This document shows positions 27,568 to 36,574 of a DNA stretch of 64,000 nt, in pieces. Positions within the stretch are counted from its first letter, which is position 1, and every line of letters starts with the position of its first letter. The notes under the pieces were generated by a model, which worked only from the letters and a program-made list of their open reading frames with translations, did not search any database and was not told where the DNA came from. The DNA lies in contig NZ_VFUZ01000008.1 in assembly GCF_006658505.1 (NCBI RefSeq), forward strand, positions 1 to 64,000, in the 5' to 3' direction. The position numbers and the translations under genes were made by a program. Origin of the DNA: Mesorhizobium sp. B2-4-15. Lineage in GTDB: Bacteria; Pseudomonadota; Alphaproteobacteria; Rhizobiales; Rhizobiaceae.

Positions 27568-28380
27568 TCAGTAGGAAAGGAGACGGTTGATACCGCTGTC
27601 TTCGAGCAATGTCCGCGTGATGCCACCAAAGGCCCATTCTCGCAGCCGGCTATGACCGTATGCGCCCGAAACGATCACATCGGCGTGGATCGATCGTGCG
27701 AATTCCAGCAGTTGCTCGCCATCCCCCTCGCCCGCGATGAGTTCAGAGCGTGCCTTGATGCCGTGAACGCCGAGGAAGGCGATGACATCGTCCAGGCTGT
27801 TGCGGATACTGCCATCAGGATCCGTATCCATGTTCGCGACGACCACGTCATCCGCCTTCGCCATCATGGGCAATGCATCCGACACCGCCCGCCGGGCTTC
27901 CCTCGTGTCCTTCCAGGCGAGGAGCACGGTCTTTATCGGCACGACTTCGACATTGTTCGCGCAGACAAGGACGGGCCGGCCGGCACCAAGTGCAAGGCTG
28001 CCGAAATCCACGGCCCGATACACATTGCCCTTCTGCTCGCTTCCGACGATGAGGAGATCGGCGGCGCGGGCCGAGACCGTGAGGAAACGCGTCGGGCTGC
28101 AGACCGCTTGGCCCCATTCGCTGTCGATCGACGCTGGAACCAGTCTCGCGAACGCGGACTTGAGTTCGCCCAGTCGCTTTTCGATTTCCTCTCGTTGGAT
28201 CTGCATGATCTCGCCTTCGAAGACCAAGCCGTCGCCGGTGGTTACGAGAGGCGGCACATCAGCCGCGGCCAGGCCGATGAGGCGGGCGCCAAATCGACCG
28301 GCAAGGTCAACGGCAACCTTCAGGATTGGATCGGGGGCCGTATCCACGGCAAGATTCACGGCGATTGACTTGTAGGACAT
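27568..28380 (-). CDS. Universal stress protein with two Usp domains
   Basis: A 270-residue protein with tandem UspA folds. The second domain ends in GAYGHSRLREWAFGGITRTL, which carries the ATP-binding G-x2-G-x9-G pattern; the first domain lacks a clear version and may be the degenerate half. ATG 28380 is preferred over an upstream ATG 14 codons earlier because GAGGT lies close before it and Usp proteins start directly at the first beta strand (YKSIAVNL). A FixK box lies 60 bases upstream. Double-domain Usp proteins are often induced in oxygen limitation in alphaproteobacteria. It is divergent from fixL. Confidence 0.88.
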   Translation of the reverse strand: MSYKSIAVNLAVDTAPDPILKVAVDLAGRFGARLIGLAAADVPPLVTTGDGLVFEGEIMQIQREEIEKRLGELKSAFARLVPASIDSEWGQAVCSPTRFLTVSARAADLLIVGSEQKGNVYRAVDFGSLALGAGRPVLVCANNVEVVPIKTVLLAWKDTREARRAVSDALPMMAKADDVVVANMDTDPDGSIRNSLDDVIAFLGVHGIKARSELIAGEGDGEQLLEFARSIHADVIVSGAYGHSRLREWAFGGITRTLLEDSGINRLLSY

Positions 28381-28440
28381 TGTGGCGACCTCGCGAGGGA
28401 TTGAGCGCAGCATCCAGTGCATTCATCCGCGCCCGGCGCC

Positions 28441-28454
28441 TTGACGCGCATCAA
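28441..28454. promoter_or_regulatory. FixK box between the stress protein and fixL
   Basis: TTGACGCGCATCAA matches TTGAY-N4-ATCAA. It is 60 bases before the stress-protein start and about 61 bases before fixL on the opposite strand, so it could also feed back on the oxygen sensor gene. Confidence 0.8.
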
Positions 28455-28515
28455 ATCCAGAATCCGCCTGCGACGGACATCCGTTGCTGGTTTTGCGTGA
28501 TTACAAAGCGATTGA

Positions 28516-30606
28516 ATGATAGATCAGCCACCGAGCTGTTCTGCGCATCGGGAACTTCATGTGAACACCGAAGGAGTACCAATCTCGTCCGACGGCATGG
28601 CAATGCTGAGATCTGCATTGTCACTTGGAGACAGCGAGATCGGCAGGTTGATCATGTCCTGTGACTGGCCGAAGTCGCCGATCGGTCCAATCGCGTCGTG
28701 GTCCCGGACGCTGACAAGCACAGTGTGCACGATGCTGCCGGCAAAGGTTCCGATCGTACTGTTCTGGGGGCCGGAATATGTCGCCCTGTACAATGATGCC
28801 CACATCCCTTCGCTCGGCGAAAAACACCCATGGGCATACGGCAGGCCCGCGGTGGAAAGCCGCGCGGAGTTGTGGGCGGACCTCGAACCGCTGCTTCGCA
28901 AGGTCCGCGAACGCGGAGAAACCGTCGTCGCAAAAGCCCGCCCGTTCCATATGGAGCGACATGGTTTTGGCGAGGAAGCCTATTTCGATATCTCGTATTC
29001 ACCGGTCGTCGACGATGATGGCACGATCGGCGGCGTTCTCTGTTTTGTGAATGAGGTCACCGATCGCGTCGGCGCCGATCGGCGGACGCAGGCCGAACTC
29101 GAGCAGTTGGCGTTGATGTTCGACCAGGCTCCCGGTTTCATGACGCTGCTGCGCGAACCGGGTCACATTTTCGAACTGACCAATACAGCCTACCAACGCC
29201 TTATCGGGCAACGACAAGTCATCGGCAAATCGGTTCGCGATGCCCTGCCGGAACTTGAGGGACAAGGCTTCTACGAGCAGCTCGACCAGGTGTTCCAGAC
29301 CGGCGAACCGTACCGGGGCCGTGGGGTCAAGATCATCCTGCGAAACAAGAATGACGAGGCTGTCGAAGAGCGCATCCTGGATTTCGTTTACCAACCGATC
29401 AAGGCCGACGATGGCCGCATCACAGCCATCTTTGTCGAAGGCAATGACGTCAGCGAACTTTCGTTTGCCAATGCCGCCCTGCAGCTTCGCGAAGACCATT
29501 TGCGCTCGATCCTGGCAACGGTGCCCGATGCGATGGTCGTCATCGATGAACAAGGCCGCATTCAGTCCTTCAGCACCGCGGCCGAAACATTGTTCGGTTT
29601 TCGGGCAAGTGAAGTCATCGGCCAGAACGTCAATATCTTGATGCCGTCTCCCTATCGCGGCGAGCACGATGCCTACCTGCACCGCTACCTCACGACGGGA
29701 GAACGCCGGATCATTGGGCTCGGCCGCACCGTCACCGGTATGCGCAAGGATGGCTCCACCTTCCCGATGGAGCTTGCCGTGGGCGAAATGAACCCGGGGA
29801 CCGGACGGTTCTTTACCGGCTTCTGCCGCGATCTGACGGAGCGTCACCGGGCGGAAGCGAGAATACAGGAACAGCAGATGGAACTGCTCCATATGGCGCG
29901 GTTTACCGCGCTTGGAGAGATGGCCTCCACCTTGGCGCACGAGATCAACCAGCCGCTCACCGCCATCACCAATTACCTGAAAGGCAGCCGCAGGCTGCTT
30001 GAGAAGAGCACGGAAGAGAACGCCCCGATGCTTCGCGACGCGGTCGAGAAGGCGGCCGAACAAGCTCTTCGGGCCGGTGAAGTCATTCGACACCTTCGCG
30101 ACTTCGTTGCGAGAGGCGAGAGCGAGCGCCAGGTCGAACGGTTGCCCGCGTTGATCGACGAGGCCTCATCCCTGGCGCTCGTGGGCGCGAGGGAAATGGA
30201 CCTGAAAGTCTCTTTCAAACTTGATCCTGCAGCCGAACTCGTGCTGACCGATCGCATCCAGATCCAGCAGGTCCTGCTGAACCTGATGCGCAACGCGGTG
30301 GAGGCCATGCAAGGCACGCCGCGGCGCGAGTTGCACGTCACGACCGTCGCACGAGCGGACGGCATGGCGGAGGTCAGTGTGATCGATACGGGGAGCGGAC
30401 TTTCGCCGGAGGTTTCCGCCCAGCTTTTCCAGCCATTTGTAACGACCAAGAAGCAGGGTATGGGTGTCGGGCTGTCCATTTGCCGCACCATCGTGGAGTC
30501 GCACGGTGGGCACATCTGGGCCGAGCCTATGCCCGACGGGGGAACAGCCTTTCGATTCACCTTGCGCATCATCGAAAAGGAAGAGGTCGCCAGTGGCCGC
30601 CATTGA
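28516..30606 (+). CDS. fixL: Oxygen-sensing histidine kinase FixL with extra N-terminal PAS domains
   Basis: A 696-residue cytoplasmic sensor kinase. Residues about 40-185 form a PAS-like domain of the type found in hybrid kinases ([25 protein letters not shown]). Residues about 195-315 are a second PAS. Residues about 325-445 are the heme PAS: H384 is the proximal ligand, with R390 and R404 at the +6 and +20 positions of the Bradyrhizobium FixL residues H200, R206 and R220. The kinase follows, with phospho-acceptor H475 in LAHEINQPL and the ATP lid DTGSGLS. Oxygen on the heme should turn the kinase off. ATG 28516 is used; GTG 28561 has a better ribosome site (GGGAA). It overlaps fixJ. The kinase and heme parts are certain; ligands of the other PAS domains are unknown. 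Confidence 0.92.
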   Translation: MIDQPPSCSAHRELHVNTEGVPISSDGMAMLRSALSLGDSEIGRLIMSCDWPKSPIGPIASWSRTLTSTVCTMLPAKVPIVLFWGPEYVALYNDAHIPSLGEKHPWAYGRPAVESRAELWADLEPLLRKVRERGETVVAKARPFHMERHGFGEEAYFDISYSPVVDDDGTIGGVLCFVNEVTDRVGADRRTQAELEQLALMFDQAPGFMTLLREPGHIFELTNTAYQRLIGQRQVIGKSVRDALPELEGQGFYEQLDQVFQTGEPYRGRGVKIILRNKNDEAVEERILDFVYQPIKADDGRITAIFVEGNDVSELSFANAALQLREDHLRSILATVPDAMVVIDEQGRIQSFSTAAETLFGFRASEVIGQNVNILMPSPYRGEHDAYLHRYLTTGERRIIGLGRTVTGMRKDGSTFPMELAVGEMNPGTGRFFTGFCRDLTERHRAEARIQEQQMELLHMARFTALGEMASTLAHEINQPLTAITNYLKGSRRLLEKSTEENAPMLRDAVEKAAEQALRAGEVIRHLRDFVARGESERQVERLPALIDEASSLALVGAREMDLKVSFKLDPAAELVLTDRIQIQQVLLNLMRNAVEAMQGTPRRELHVTTVARADGMAEVSVIDTGSGLSPEVSAQLFQPFVTTKKQGMGVGLSICRTIVESHGGHIWAEPMPDGGTAFRFTLRIIEKEEVASGRH

Positions 30607-31207
30607 TCTCGTGCATGTGGTTGACGACGATGTGGATGTTCGCAAGTCGCTCGGTTTTTTGCTGGCGACCGCCGATTTTGCCGTTCGCCTGCATGAATCG
30701 GCAACGGCATTCTTGACTGCCGCCACCGACCGCCTGGAAGGCTGCGTCGTGACCGATGTCCGCATGCCCGGCATCGATGGGATTGAACTGCTGCGAGAAC
30801 TCAGGAAGCGGGGTTACAAACTGCCGGTCATTGTCATGACCGGGCACGCGGATGTGGCGCTTGCCGTTCAAGCGATGAAGGAAGGCGCTGCCGATTTCAT
30901 CGAAAAACCCTTCGACGACGAAGCCCTGCTCGGCGCGATCCGCTCCGCCTTGGATAACAGCAATCAGCTGAACGCCACGCATCCCCAATCCGCCGACATA
31001 CAACGACGTCGGTCGACGCTGTCGGAACGGGAACGGCAGGTTCTCGATGGGCTTGTCTCCGGCATGCCCAACAAGACCATCGCCTATGACCTGGGCATCA
31101 GCCCCCGCACGGTTGAAATTCATCGCGCCAATGTCATGAGCAAAATGGGCGCCGGCAGCCTTTCGCATCTCGTGCGCATGGCCTTGATCGTCGAATCGAA
31201 GAACTAA
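30593..31207 (+). CDS. fixJ: Response regulator FixJ
   Basis: A 204-residue two-domain regulator. The receiver domain (1-120) has the acidic pair VVDDDVDV, the phosphorylated aspartate in [10 protein letters not shown] in VMTGH and K in IEKPFDD. The C-terminal LuxR-type helix-turn-helix includes [15 protein letters not shown] and [22 protein letters not shown] 30593 is preferred: it follows GGAAGAGG, gives the normal length, and overlaps fixL by 14 bases; longer frames only read through fixL. Phospho-FixJ is known to activate fixK and, in some species, nifA. The fixK promoter in this window has a FixJ-like site. Its stop overlaps a small convergent gene by four bases. Confidence 0.95.
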   Translation: MAAIDLVHVVDDDVDVRKSLGFLLATADFAVRLHESATAFLTAATDRLEGCVVTDVRMPGIDGIELLRELRKRGYKLPVIVMTGHADVALAVQAMKEGAADFIEKPFDDEALLGAIRSALDNSNQLNATHPQSADIQRRRSTLSERERQVLDGLVSGMPNKTIAYDLGISPRTVEIHRANVMSKMGAGSLSHLVRMALIVESKN

Positions 31208-31431
31208 GGCTGGCTGGCAGGCCGGTCGGTCGTTGCCCTGTCGGCTCTCCGCCAGTCACGCCAATGCGTGGGCCGGATTTCGACACGCACGCCGCTTGCG
31301 GCGTTCTGCCAGCCCCCGAGGATCTTCTTGCACGGAAAGACAAGCGCATGCTCGCCGTCTTCGTCCAAGACGGCCAGTTCAAGCTCCCGGTCAAACGGAG
31401 CGCTTTGGATCGGTTCCCACATTATTTTCAT
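31204..31431 (-). CDS. Small uncharacterised protein converging on fixJ
   Basis: A 75-residue protein beginning MKIMWEPIQSAPFDRELEL, with GGWQNAASGVRVEIRPTHW further on. The W-x-PI-x-x-AP opening and the later tryptophan-rich stretch are seen in small rhizobial proteins of unknown function; I cannot name the family with certainty. Longer starts at 31473 and 31494 exist, but an imperfect FixK-like box overlaps them, which favours 31431. It has no signal peptide or membrane span. Its stop overlaps that of fixJ by four bases, tail to tail. Confidence 0.55.
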   Translation of the reverse strand: MKIMWEPIQSAPFDRELELAVLDEDGEHALVFPCKKILGGWQNAASGVRVEIRPTHWRDWRRADRATTDRPASQP

Positions 31432-31459
31432 ATGATCCGTGCGCGCACCAAGCGCCGCC

Positions 31460-31473
31460 TTGATCTGAATCAT
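31460..31473. promoter_or_regulatory. Imperfect FixK-like box
   Basis: TTGATCTGAATCAT differs from TTGAT-N4-ATCAA by one base. It lies 29 bases before ATG 31431 of the small gene converging on fixJ. The position is close for an activator, so this is tentative. Confidence 0.35.
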
Positions 31474-31728
31474 TTTTGTGAGCCACCGCATCATTGTTTA
31501 GACGCCACCGGCGCGGCTGACGCGAAGCCGGTCACCGCCGGCACACCGCTGTCCGCTTCTTCGTCGCCGGGCAGCCAGGCATTCACCGCTCGTCAATCGG
31601 ACAGCGTTGCGGAAGCTGCTTTCGTCGATCGGACGTCACCGCCAGGTGGCCGTCCGCGGCGCGAAGATGTGGGTCACGAACCTACAGATGGCCAGCCGTT
31701 CCAGCGTCGTCGGCGCGGATAATATGAC
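31474..31728. other. Non-coding stretch between two small genes
   Basis: I see no gene in the interval from about 31432 to 31798 apart from the two candidate Crp/Fnr boxes. Open frames here have no ribosome-binding site or recognisable protein. Confidence 0.5.
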
Positions 31729-31742
31729 TTGATCCAACGCAA
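31729..31742. promoter_or_regulatory. Hybrid Crp/Fnr box before the DUF2267 gene
   Basis: TTGATCCAACGCAA fits the looser FixK2-type consensus TTGA-N6-GCAA, combining one Fnr-like and one NnrR-like half-site. It lies 56 bases before the DUF2267 start. Confidence 0.5.
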
Positions 31743-31798
31743 TGCGCGGACAGGGAAGAAATTGGACACTGGCGGGAAATCTTCAGGGAACACGCGCG

Positions 31799-32236
31799 AT
31801 GACCCATTTGTCCCATTCTTCCTTTGGCGGTTTCAGCCACGCTTCACAGCAGGCGGAGCATTGGGTCAAGGAGCTCGCCAAGGATCTCAACTGGAGCGAG
31901 CCGAGCGCCTATCGGTTGATGCGATCCGTCCTGCACACGTTGCGGGACTGGCTGTCGACAGCAGAAATGGCCGACCTTTCGGCACAACTGCCCGTGTTGA
32001 TCCGCGGCGTTTACTTCGACGGCTGGAAGCCATCCTCGACGCCTGTGTGCGAAAGAAAGAAGCGCGACTTCATCGCCAGCGTCAGAGCAAGCTTCGGCTA
32101 TGATGACGACGTCGATTTCGACGTCGCCCTCAATGCTGTCTTCGCGCTTCTCGAACGCCACATATCGCATGGAGAGATCGTCCAGGTGAGAAACTCCCTG
32201 AAGAAGTCGCTTCGTCAACTTTGGCCGGCGGACTGA
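31799..32236 (+). CDS. DUF2267 domain protein
   Basis: A 145-residue soluble protein of the DUF2267 family, recognised by the paired helices around WVKELAKDLNW and AYRLMRSVLHTLRDWLS, then LSAQLPVLIRGVYFDGWKP and a second copy-like helical half (ALNAVFALLERHISHGEIVQV). ATG 31799 follows AGGGA at nine bases; a longer frame adds 19 residues with no better site. The function is unknown. In rhizobia such genes are found with phosphoribosyltransferase and stress genes under FixK control, as here. The next gene would start two bases after its stop, so they form a unit. Confidence 0.82.
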   Translation: MTHLSHSSFGGFSHASQQAEHWVKELAKDLNWSEPSAYRLMRSVLHTLRDWLSTAEMADLSAQLPVLIRGVYFDGWKPSSTPVCERKKRDFIASVRASFGYDDDVDFDVALNAVFALLERHISHGEIVQVRNSLKKSLRQLWPAD

Positions 32237-32284
32237 GCGATGTTTCGTGACTGAAAGGATGCCGGAGAGAAGCTTGGCGCCGAG

Positions 32285-32923
32285 TTGGCAAAGCTTCAAT
32301 TGCACGAACCGGTCGTGCTGGCACTCCCGCTCGGTGGCGTTCCGGTCGCGGTGGAGGTGGCCAGGGCACTCAATGCTCCTCTCGACCTGCTCATCGTCTG
32401 CAAGATTGGCGCACCAGGCAACCCGGAAGTCGCAGTCGCGGCCCTTGTGGATGGCGAGCCGCCGGACGTCGTTCTCAACCGGGAAATCATTGAAACCTAC
32501 GCGCTCGACGATGCGGCTCTCGCTGCCTTGATCCGTGCTGAACGCCCGAAACTGGAACGTCGGCGCCTGGTCTATCGCGGCAACCGGAAGCCCCTGTCGG
32601 TTGCCGGAAAAACCATGGTCGTCGTCGACGACGGAGCCGCGACAGGAATGACCATAAAGGTGGCGATACGCGCGCTGAAACGCCGCTCTCCCAGAGAGAT
32701 CGTTGTCGCAATTCCTGTCTCTCCCCCGGATGCGGTGGCGGATCTCGCGCGCGAAGCGGATCGGGTCGTATGCCTCAGTCAGCCGGGCCAATTCCGCGCA
32801 TTGAGCTATCATTTCCTACGCTTTCCGCGGGTTTCGGACGAAGAGGTCACGGCTGGCCTGACCGAGGCAGCCAGCCGGCACGTCATCCGATATGGTGGCG
32901 AAAATCCGCCGGCGCCGACGTGA
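32285..32923 (+). CDS. Phosphoribosyltransferase family protein with a stop codon in its N-terminal extension
   Basis: A type I phosphoribosyltransferase-like protein. The PRPP loop VVVDDGAATGMTIKVA is clear, and LALPLGGVPVA near the start is the usual second loop. Family members normally begin with MFRDR.DAGE.LG.EL; exactly this is encoded from ATG 32240, but a TGA at 32252-32254 falls where an arginine codon is expected. Downstream the frame is intact to the end. Translation could restart at TTG 32285, losing about 15 residues, or the gene is damaged. It follows the DUF2267 gene by three bases if the 32240 start is used. The substrate is unknown; these proteins are linked to microoxic and stress regulons in several bacteria. 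Confidence 0.75.
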   Translation: MAKLQLHEPVVLALPLGGVPVAVEVARALNAPLDLLIVCKIGAPGNPEVAVAALVDGEPPDVVLNREIIETYALDDAALAALIRAERPKLERRRLVYRGNRKPLSVAGKTMVVVDDGAATGMTIKVAIRALKRRSPREIVVAIPVSPPDAVADLAREADRVVCLSQPGQFRALSYHFLRFPRVSDEEVTAGLTEAASRHVIRYGGENPPAPT

Positions 32924-32961
32924 CGAATTTCGACAGTCACGAAAGATAGGAGATCGCACCG

Positions 32962-33408
32962 ATGCTCATTCGAACGCTTTCCACCCTGGAGTGTACGAAG
33001 TTGCTGACCGCCAATCGTGTGGGCCATCTGGCATGCGCGAAAGACGGACAACCTTATGTCGTGCCAATCCACTACGCGCACGCCGACAACCATCTTTATG
33101 CGTTCTCCATGCCCGGTAGGAAGCTCGACTACATGCGCGCGAACCCGCTGGTTTGCGTTCAAGTCGGCGAACGCGGCGAAGGGAGAAACTGGAAAAGCGT
33201 GGTTGTCGAGGGTCGTTTCCAGGAACTGCCGGACCGCCTCGGCCACAAGCTGGAGCGGGATCATGCCTGGACGATGCTGAGCAAGCACACCGACTGGTGG
33301 GAGCCTGGCGGCCTTAAGCCGGTCTCGCCGCCGGTGTCGGATAGCGCCCCTCACGTATTCTTCAGAATTTCCGTGGAGCAAGTGTCCGGTCGAGAGGCCA
33401 AGGACTAG
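32962..33408 (+). CDS. Pyridoxamine 5'-phosphate oxidase-like flavin-binding protein
   Basis: A 148-residue split-barrel protein of the pyridoxamine 5'-phosphate oxidase-related (flavin-nucleotide-binding) group. Visible signatures are CTKLLTANRVGHLACAKDG, QPYVVPIHYAHADNHLYAFS and SMPGRKLDYMRANPLVCVQV, where the basic residues would bind FMN or F420-like cofactor phosphate. It lies 38 bases after the phosphoribosyltransferase, with GATAGGAG before the start. Members of this group are often induced with universal stress proteins and under oxygen limitation. The reaction is unknown. Confidence 0.82.
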   Translation: MLIRTLSTLECTKLLTANRVGHLACAKDGQPYVVPIHYAHADNHLYAFSMPGRKLDYMRANPLVCVQVGERGEGRNWKSVVVEGRFQELPDRLGHKLERDHAWTMLSKHTDWWEPGGLKPVSPPVSDSAPHVFFRISVEQVSGREAKD

Positions 33409-33620
33409 GGCGGGCCAGGCGGGAGCAGCGGCACATTGCCGGTATCCTGGTATTTCCACTCAGGACCGTCTCCCGATCGTCAATGCCGAGCCCTTGCCAG
33501 GCCCATGCGGGAGGCGCGATGCCATCGAAATCGTCCGGGGCGGTCATGGCCCAGGGTTCGAAGGTATGCGGCGCGGCGCATGCGTCGAGGGGGTGAGCGG
33601 AATGGCGCTACCAGTCAGTC

Positions 33621-33640
33621 TAGGTAATATCCCTTAGGGA
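33621..33640 (+). promoter_or_regulatory. Probable FixJ-binding site before fixK
   Basis: TAGGTAATATCCCTTAGGGA resembles the FixJ site of the Sinorhizobium fixK promoter (GTAATTTCCC-like core, from memory). It lies 68 bases before the fixK start, as expected for FixJ activation. Confidence 0.5.
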
Positions 33641-33680
33641 CATAACCGAATTTCGCGACAGCTGGATTCGCGCGATTGCT

Positions 33681-33694
33681 GTGACACGGATCAA
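33681..33694. promoter_or_regulatory. Imperfect FixK/FnrN box in the fixK leader
   Basis: GTGACACGGATCAA has a perfect ATCAA half and a GTGAC half. It ends 13 bases before the fixK start, downstream of the putative FixJ site, a position more suited to repression or autoregulation. Confidence 0.4.
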
Positions 33695-33707
33695 CCGGGG
33701 AACAGCC

Positions 33708-34352
33708 ATGCACGCCTACACCGCCTCCCGAATTGCACTGCCTTCGCAATCCGCACGGATGACCCCAAGTGCGGCATTCGACAATGCGCCGCAGCCGGTC
33801 AGTTTCCATACCGCCGGCTCGGAAATCTATGCCCAGGGCGAGAAGGCCGGAGCCTTCTACCAGATCGAGTTCGGCGCCGTTCGCATCTACCGTCTGCTTG
33901 CCGACGGCCGCCGACAGATCAGTGCCTTTCACCTTGCCGGCGAGACGTTCGGCTTCGAAGCGGACACGACGCATCACTTCTTTGCCGAAGCCATCAACGC
34001 GACCGGCGTTCGCGCCATCCGGCTCGCGGCTGACGCGGACGTCTCCCGTCAACTGCTTCCCCTTGCGCTGAAGGGTCTGACGCGGGCACAGGAGCATCTG
34101 CTGGTTCTCGGGCGCCAGACTGCTGTCGAACGCGTAGCGGCGTTCCTTCTGGACATGGCCGAGCGCCAGGGTGGGCTACAGCCGGTCGAACTGCCAATGT
34201 CGCGGATGGATATCGGCGACTATCTGGGCCTCACCATCGAGACCGTGTCGCGCGTGTTCACCAAGCTGAAGGACAAGGGCATGATCCGCCTGCATGGCCT
34301 GCGCAATGTTGAGATCGTCAGATACGAGGCCCTGCGCAACATCAGCGAATGA
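33708..34352 (+). CDS. fixK: Crp/Fnr regulator FixK
   Basis: A 214-residue Crp/Fnr regulator with no cysteine at all, so it cannot carry the Fnr iron-sulfur cluster and must be controlled by expression. The C-terminal helix-turn-helix DIGDYLGLTIETVSRVFT has the E-x-x-S-R recognition motif for TTGAT half-sites. ATG 33708 is preferred over an ATG nine codons earlier that lies within the imperfect box. A FixJ-like site lies upstream, giving FixL-FixJ-FixK order. It lies just before hemA, separated by 138 bases with a perfect box. It should activate fixNOQP, fixGHIS and the other boxed genes. Confidence 0.93.
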   Translation: MHAYTASRIALPSQSARMTPSAAFDNAPQPVSFHTAGSEIYAQGEKAGAFYQIEFGAVRIYRLLADGRRQISAFHLAGETFGFEADTTHHFFAEAINATGVRAIRLAADADVSRQLLPLALKGLTRAQEHLLVLGRQTAVERVAAFLLDMAERQGGLQPVELPMSRMDIGDYLGLTIETVSRVFTKLKDKGMIRLHGLRNVEIVRYEALRNISE

Positions 34353-34405
34353 CATTTGATCGATCTCGCCGCCGACCGTTCAACTGCGCGTGAAGGGCTC
34401 TGCCC

Positions 34406-34419
34406 TTGATGGAAATCAA
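34406..34419. promoter_or_regulatory. FixK/FnrN box before hemA
   Basis: TTGATGGAAATCAA is a perfect TTGAT-N4-ATCAA box 71 bases before the hemA start. It implies heme precursor synthesis rises when oxygen falls. Confidence 0.85.
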
Positions 34420-34490
34420 AGCGGCATGAGAATCGTCGTCCCATTTATTGCCCGGACCAGCCGAAAACTTTTCGATCAGGGGACGAACTC

Positions 34491-35768
34491 ATGAATTACC
34501 AGCGGTTCTTCGAAGAAGCGATCGACCAGCTCCATGCCGAGCGTCGCTACCGCGTCTTCGCCGACCTCGAGCGCATCGCGGGCAAGTTTCCGCGCGCCAT
34601 CTGGCGCTCCAACGGCCGCGCCGAGGAAATCACCGTCTGGTGTTCCAACGACTATCTCGGCATGGGCCAGCACGCCGACGTCATCGCCGCGTTCCAGAAC
34701 GCGGCCGGCAAAATGGGCTCCGGCGCCGGCGGCACCCGCAACATTTCGGGCACCTCCAACCCGCTGGTCGAGCTCGAGCATGAGCTTGCCGACCTGCACG
34801 GCAAGGAAGCGGCACTCGTCTTCACCTCCGGCTTCGTCTCCAACGAAGCGTCGATCTCGACCATCGCGCGGCTTTTGCCCAATTGCCTGATCATCTCGGA
34901 CGAGCTGAACCATGCCTCGATGATCGAGGGCGTGCGGCGCTCGGGCGCCGAGAAGAAGATCTTCCGCCACAATGACGTCGCGCATCTGGAAAGCCTGCTG
35001 CAGGCGGCGGGGCGCGAACGCGCCAAGCTGATCGTCTTCGAGAGCGTCTATTCGATGGACGGCGACATCGCGCCGATCAGCGAGATCGTCGAGCTCGCCG
35101 AGCGCTACAACGCCATGACCTATATCGACGAGGTCCATGCGGTGGGCATGTACGGGCCGCGCGGCGGCGGCATCACCGAACGCGAGGGCCTGGCCGACCG
35201 CATCGACATCATCGAAGGCACGCTGGCCAAGGCGTTCGGCACGCTGGGTGGCTACATCACCGGCACCAGTGCGGTGGTCGACGCGGTGCGCTCCTACGCG
35301 CCCGGCTTCATCTTCACCACGGCGCTGCCGCCGGCGATCGCGGCCGCGGCCACCACGTCGATCCGCCATCTCAAGCAATCGCAGGCCGAGCGCGAGGCAC
35401 AGCAGCGGCAGGCGAGCCGCACCAAGCAGATCCTGTCGGCCGCCGGCCTGCCGGTGATGGACTCCCCCACCCACATCGTGCCGGTGCTGGTTGGCGATCC
35501 GGAGCTGTGCAAGATGGCCAGCGACCGGCTGCTTGGCGTGCACGGCCTCTACATCCAGCCGATCAACTATCCGACCGTGCCGCGCGGCACCGAGCGGCTG
35601 CGCATCACACCGACGCCGTTCCATTCGGACGCCCTAATCGCCGAACTGCAGGACGCGCTGGTCGAGACCTGGGATGCGCTCGGCATCCCCTACGGCTCGG
35701 CCGGACGGCCCTCGGTCGCCAAAAGCGACCGCATCATTCCGCTGCTGGTGCTCAAGTCGGGCGGCTGA
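34491..35768 (+). CDS. hemA: 5-aminolevulinate synthase
   Basis: A 425-residue pyridoxal-phosphate enzyme that condenses glycine with succinyl-CoA to 5-aminolevulinate, the first step of heme synthesis in alphaproteobacteria. The cofactor lysine is K247 in [14 protein letters not shown]. Other family motifs are [34 protein letters not shown] and [12 protein letters not shown]. The length is typical. A FixK-type box precedes it, and its codon use is more strongly GC-ending than its neighbours, suggesting high expression. Many Rhizobiales carry more than one hemA copy; whether this is the main one or a microoxic duplicate cannot be told here. Confidence 0.96.
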   Translation: MNYQRFFEEAIDQLHAERRYRVFADLERIAGKFPRAIWRSNGRAEEITVWCSNDYLGMGQHADVIAAFQNAAGKMGSGAGGTRNISGTSNPLVELEHELADLHGKEAALVFTSGFVSNEASISTIARLLPNCLIISDELNHASMIEGVRRSGAEKKIFRHNDVAHLESLLQAAGRERAKLIVFESVYSMDGDIAPISEIVELAERYNAMTYIDEVHAVGMYGPRGGGITEREGLADRIDIIEGTLAKAFGTLGGYITGTSAVVDAVRSYAPGFIFTTALPPAIAAAATTSIRHLKQSQAEREAQQRQASRTKQILSAAGLPVMDSPTHIVPVLVGDPELCKMASDRLLGVHGLYIQPINYPTVPRGTERLRITPTPFHSDALIAELQDALVETWDALGIPYGSAGRPSVAKSDRIIPLLVLKSGG

Positions 35769-35792
35769 GTATCACCGCGGAGACAATCTCCC

Positions 35793-36230
35793 ATGTTCAC
35801 AGCTCCCCCAAACCTCCGCGAGAATGGCCAAGACAAGGCAAGGTCGTTCCAAGGCGGTGCCGGCGCTCGCCCTCACACTCCATTTTCCGGGCCCGAAACA
35901 CTTCCCGCTGCCAGGGCCCTGGCAGCTTCAGACTTGCGTTCAAACCTGGTGTTGCAGGCGACGCGCACGATAGTGCGTCTATCGTTCAGCGCATTGCTGG
36001 CGCTGTTCGTGAGCGATCTATTCACACGGACTGCTAGCCTGCCATTCTTAGGTGCTGCGATCGCCGTTCTCGCGCTCGGATCCCTCGCCGGGTTGGTCGC
36101 CGACCTCAGGGCCGCCAGTTTGGAACAAGCAGGGCAACTCAGAAATGTTCCCCGGCCCGGAAAGGTCCAACCCTGGTTCCGGCTGCTATCAGATAAGCGG
36201 TCGACCAGCCGATCAGCAGAAACCCATTGA
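35793..36230 (+). CDS. Possible small membrane protein
   Basis: A 145-residue open frame after hemA with two hydrophobic stretches (about 63-77 and 84-103, LPFLGAAIAVLALGSLAGLV) and a GGAG nine bases before its ATG. Its last 92 bases overlap the end of the convergent channel gene. I recognise no family. It may be a real short membrane protein or a chance frame in GC-rich DNA. Confidence 0.3.
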   Translation: MFTAPPNLRENGQDKARSFQGGAGARPHTPFSGPETLPAARALAASDLRSNLVLQATRTIVRLSFSALLALFVSDLFTRTASLPFLGAAIAVLALGSLAGLVADLRAASLEQAGQLRNVPRPGKVQPWFRLLSDKRSTSRSAETH

Positions 36231-36570
36231 TCCCTTCAAGGGCAGCCAGCATGCGCCAGCCATTGGCGGGGACGATGTCGCCATAGCCAATGGTCGAAAA
36301 CGTGACTGTTGAAAAGTACAGCGCAGTCTCGAAATCGGGAAGAACGCCTAACAGCCTGTAGCATACCGCCCACAGCCATATCTCCGTGGTGAGCACCGCA
36401 AACAGCCCCATCACGACGGTAATCATGGCGATCACCCGGCCCCGGCTGCCATGCATGCGGAAATACAGGACCAGCTTGGCCATTGCCCTCGTAATCGCCA
36501 TCAGGCCGAACGTGTGGATAAGCACGGTCAGACCGATGATTATCGTACCCGTTGCGAGATCCGCAAACAT
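36139..36570 (-). CDS. Two-span potassium channel (Ion_trans_2)
   Basis: A 143-residue membrane protein with the selectivity filter TIGYGD in STVTFSTIGYGDIVPANG, flanked by hydrophobic segments. There are three to four hydrophobic stretches: one near the N-terminus (TIIIGLTVLIHTFGLMAI), one at about 48-70, the pore helix and a final segment. It lacks any cytoplasmic regulatory domain. ATG 36570 lies four bases after the phosphoketolase stop, so the two are one operon under the box at 39071. A longer frame runs into phosphoketolase and is rejected. A link between potassium flux and fermentative metabolism is suggested only by position. Confidence 0.82.
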   Translation of the reverse strand: MFADLATGTIIIGLTVLIHTFGLMAITRAMAKLVLYFRMHGSRGRVIAMITVVMGLFAVLTTEIWLWAVCYRLLGVLPDFETALYFSTVTFSTIGYGDIVPANGWRMLAALEGINGFLLIGWSTAYLIAAGTRVGPFRAGEHF

Positions 36571-36574
36571 CGGC

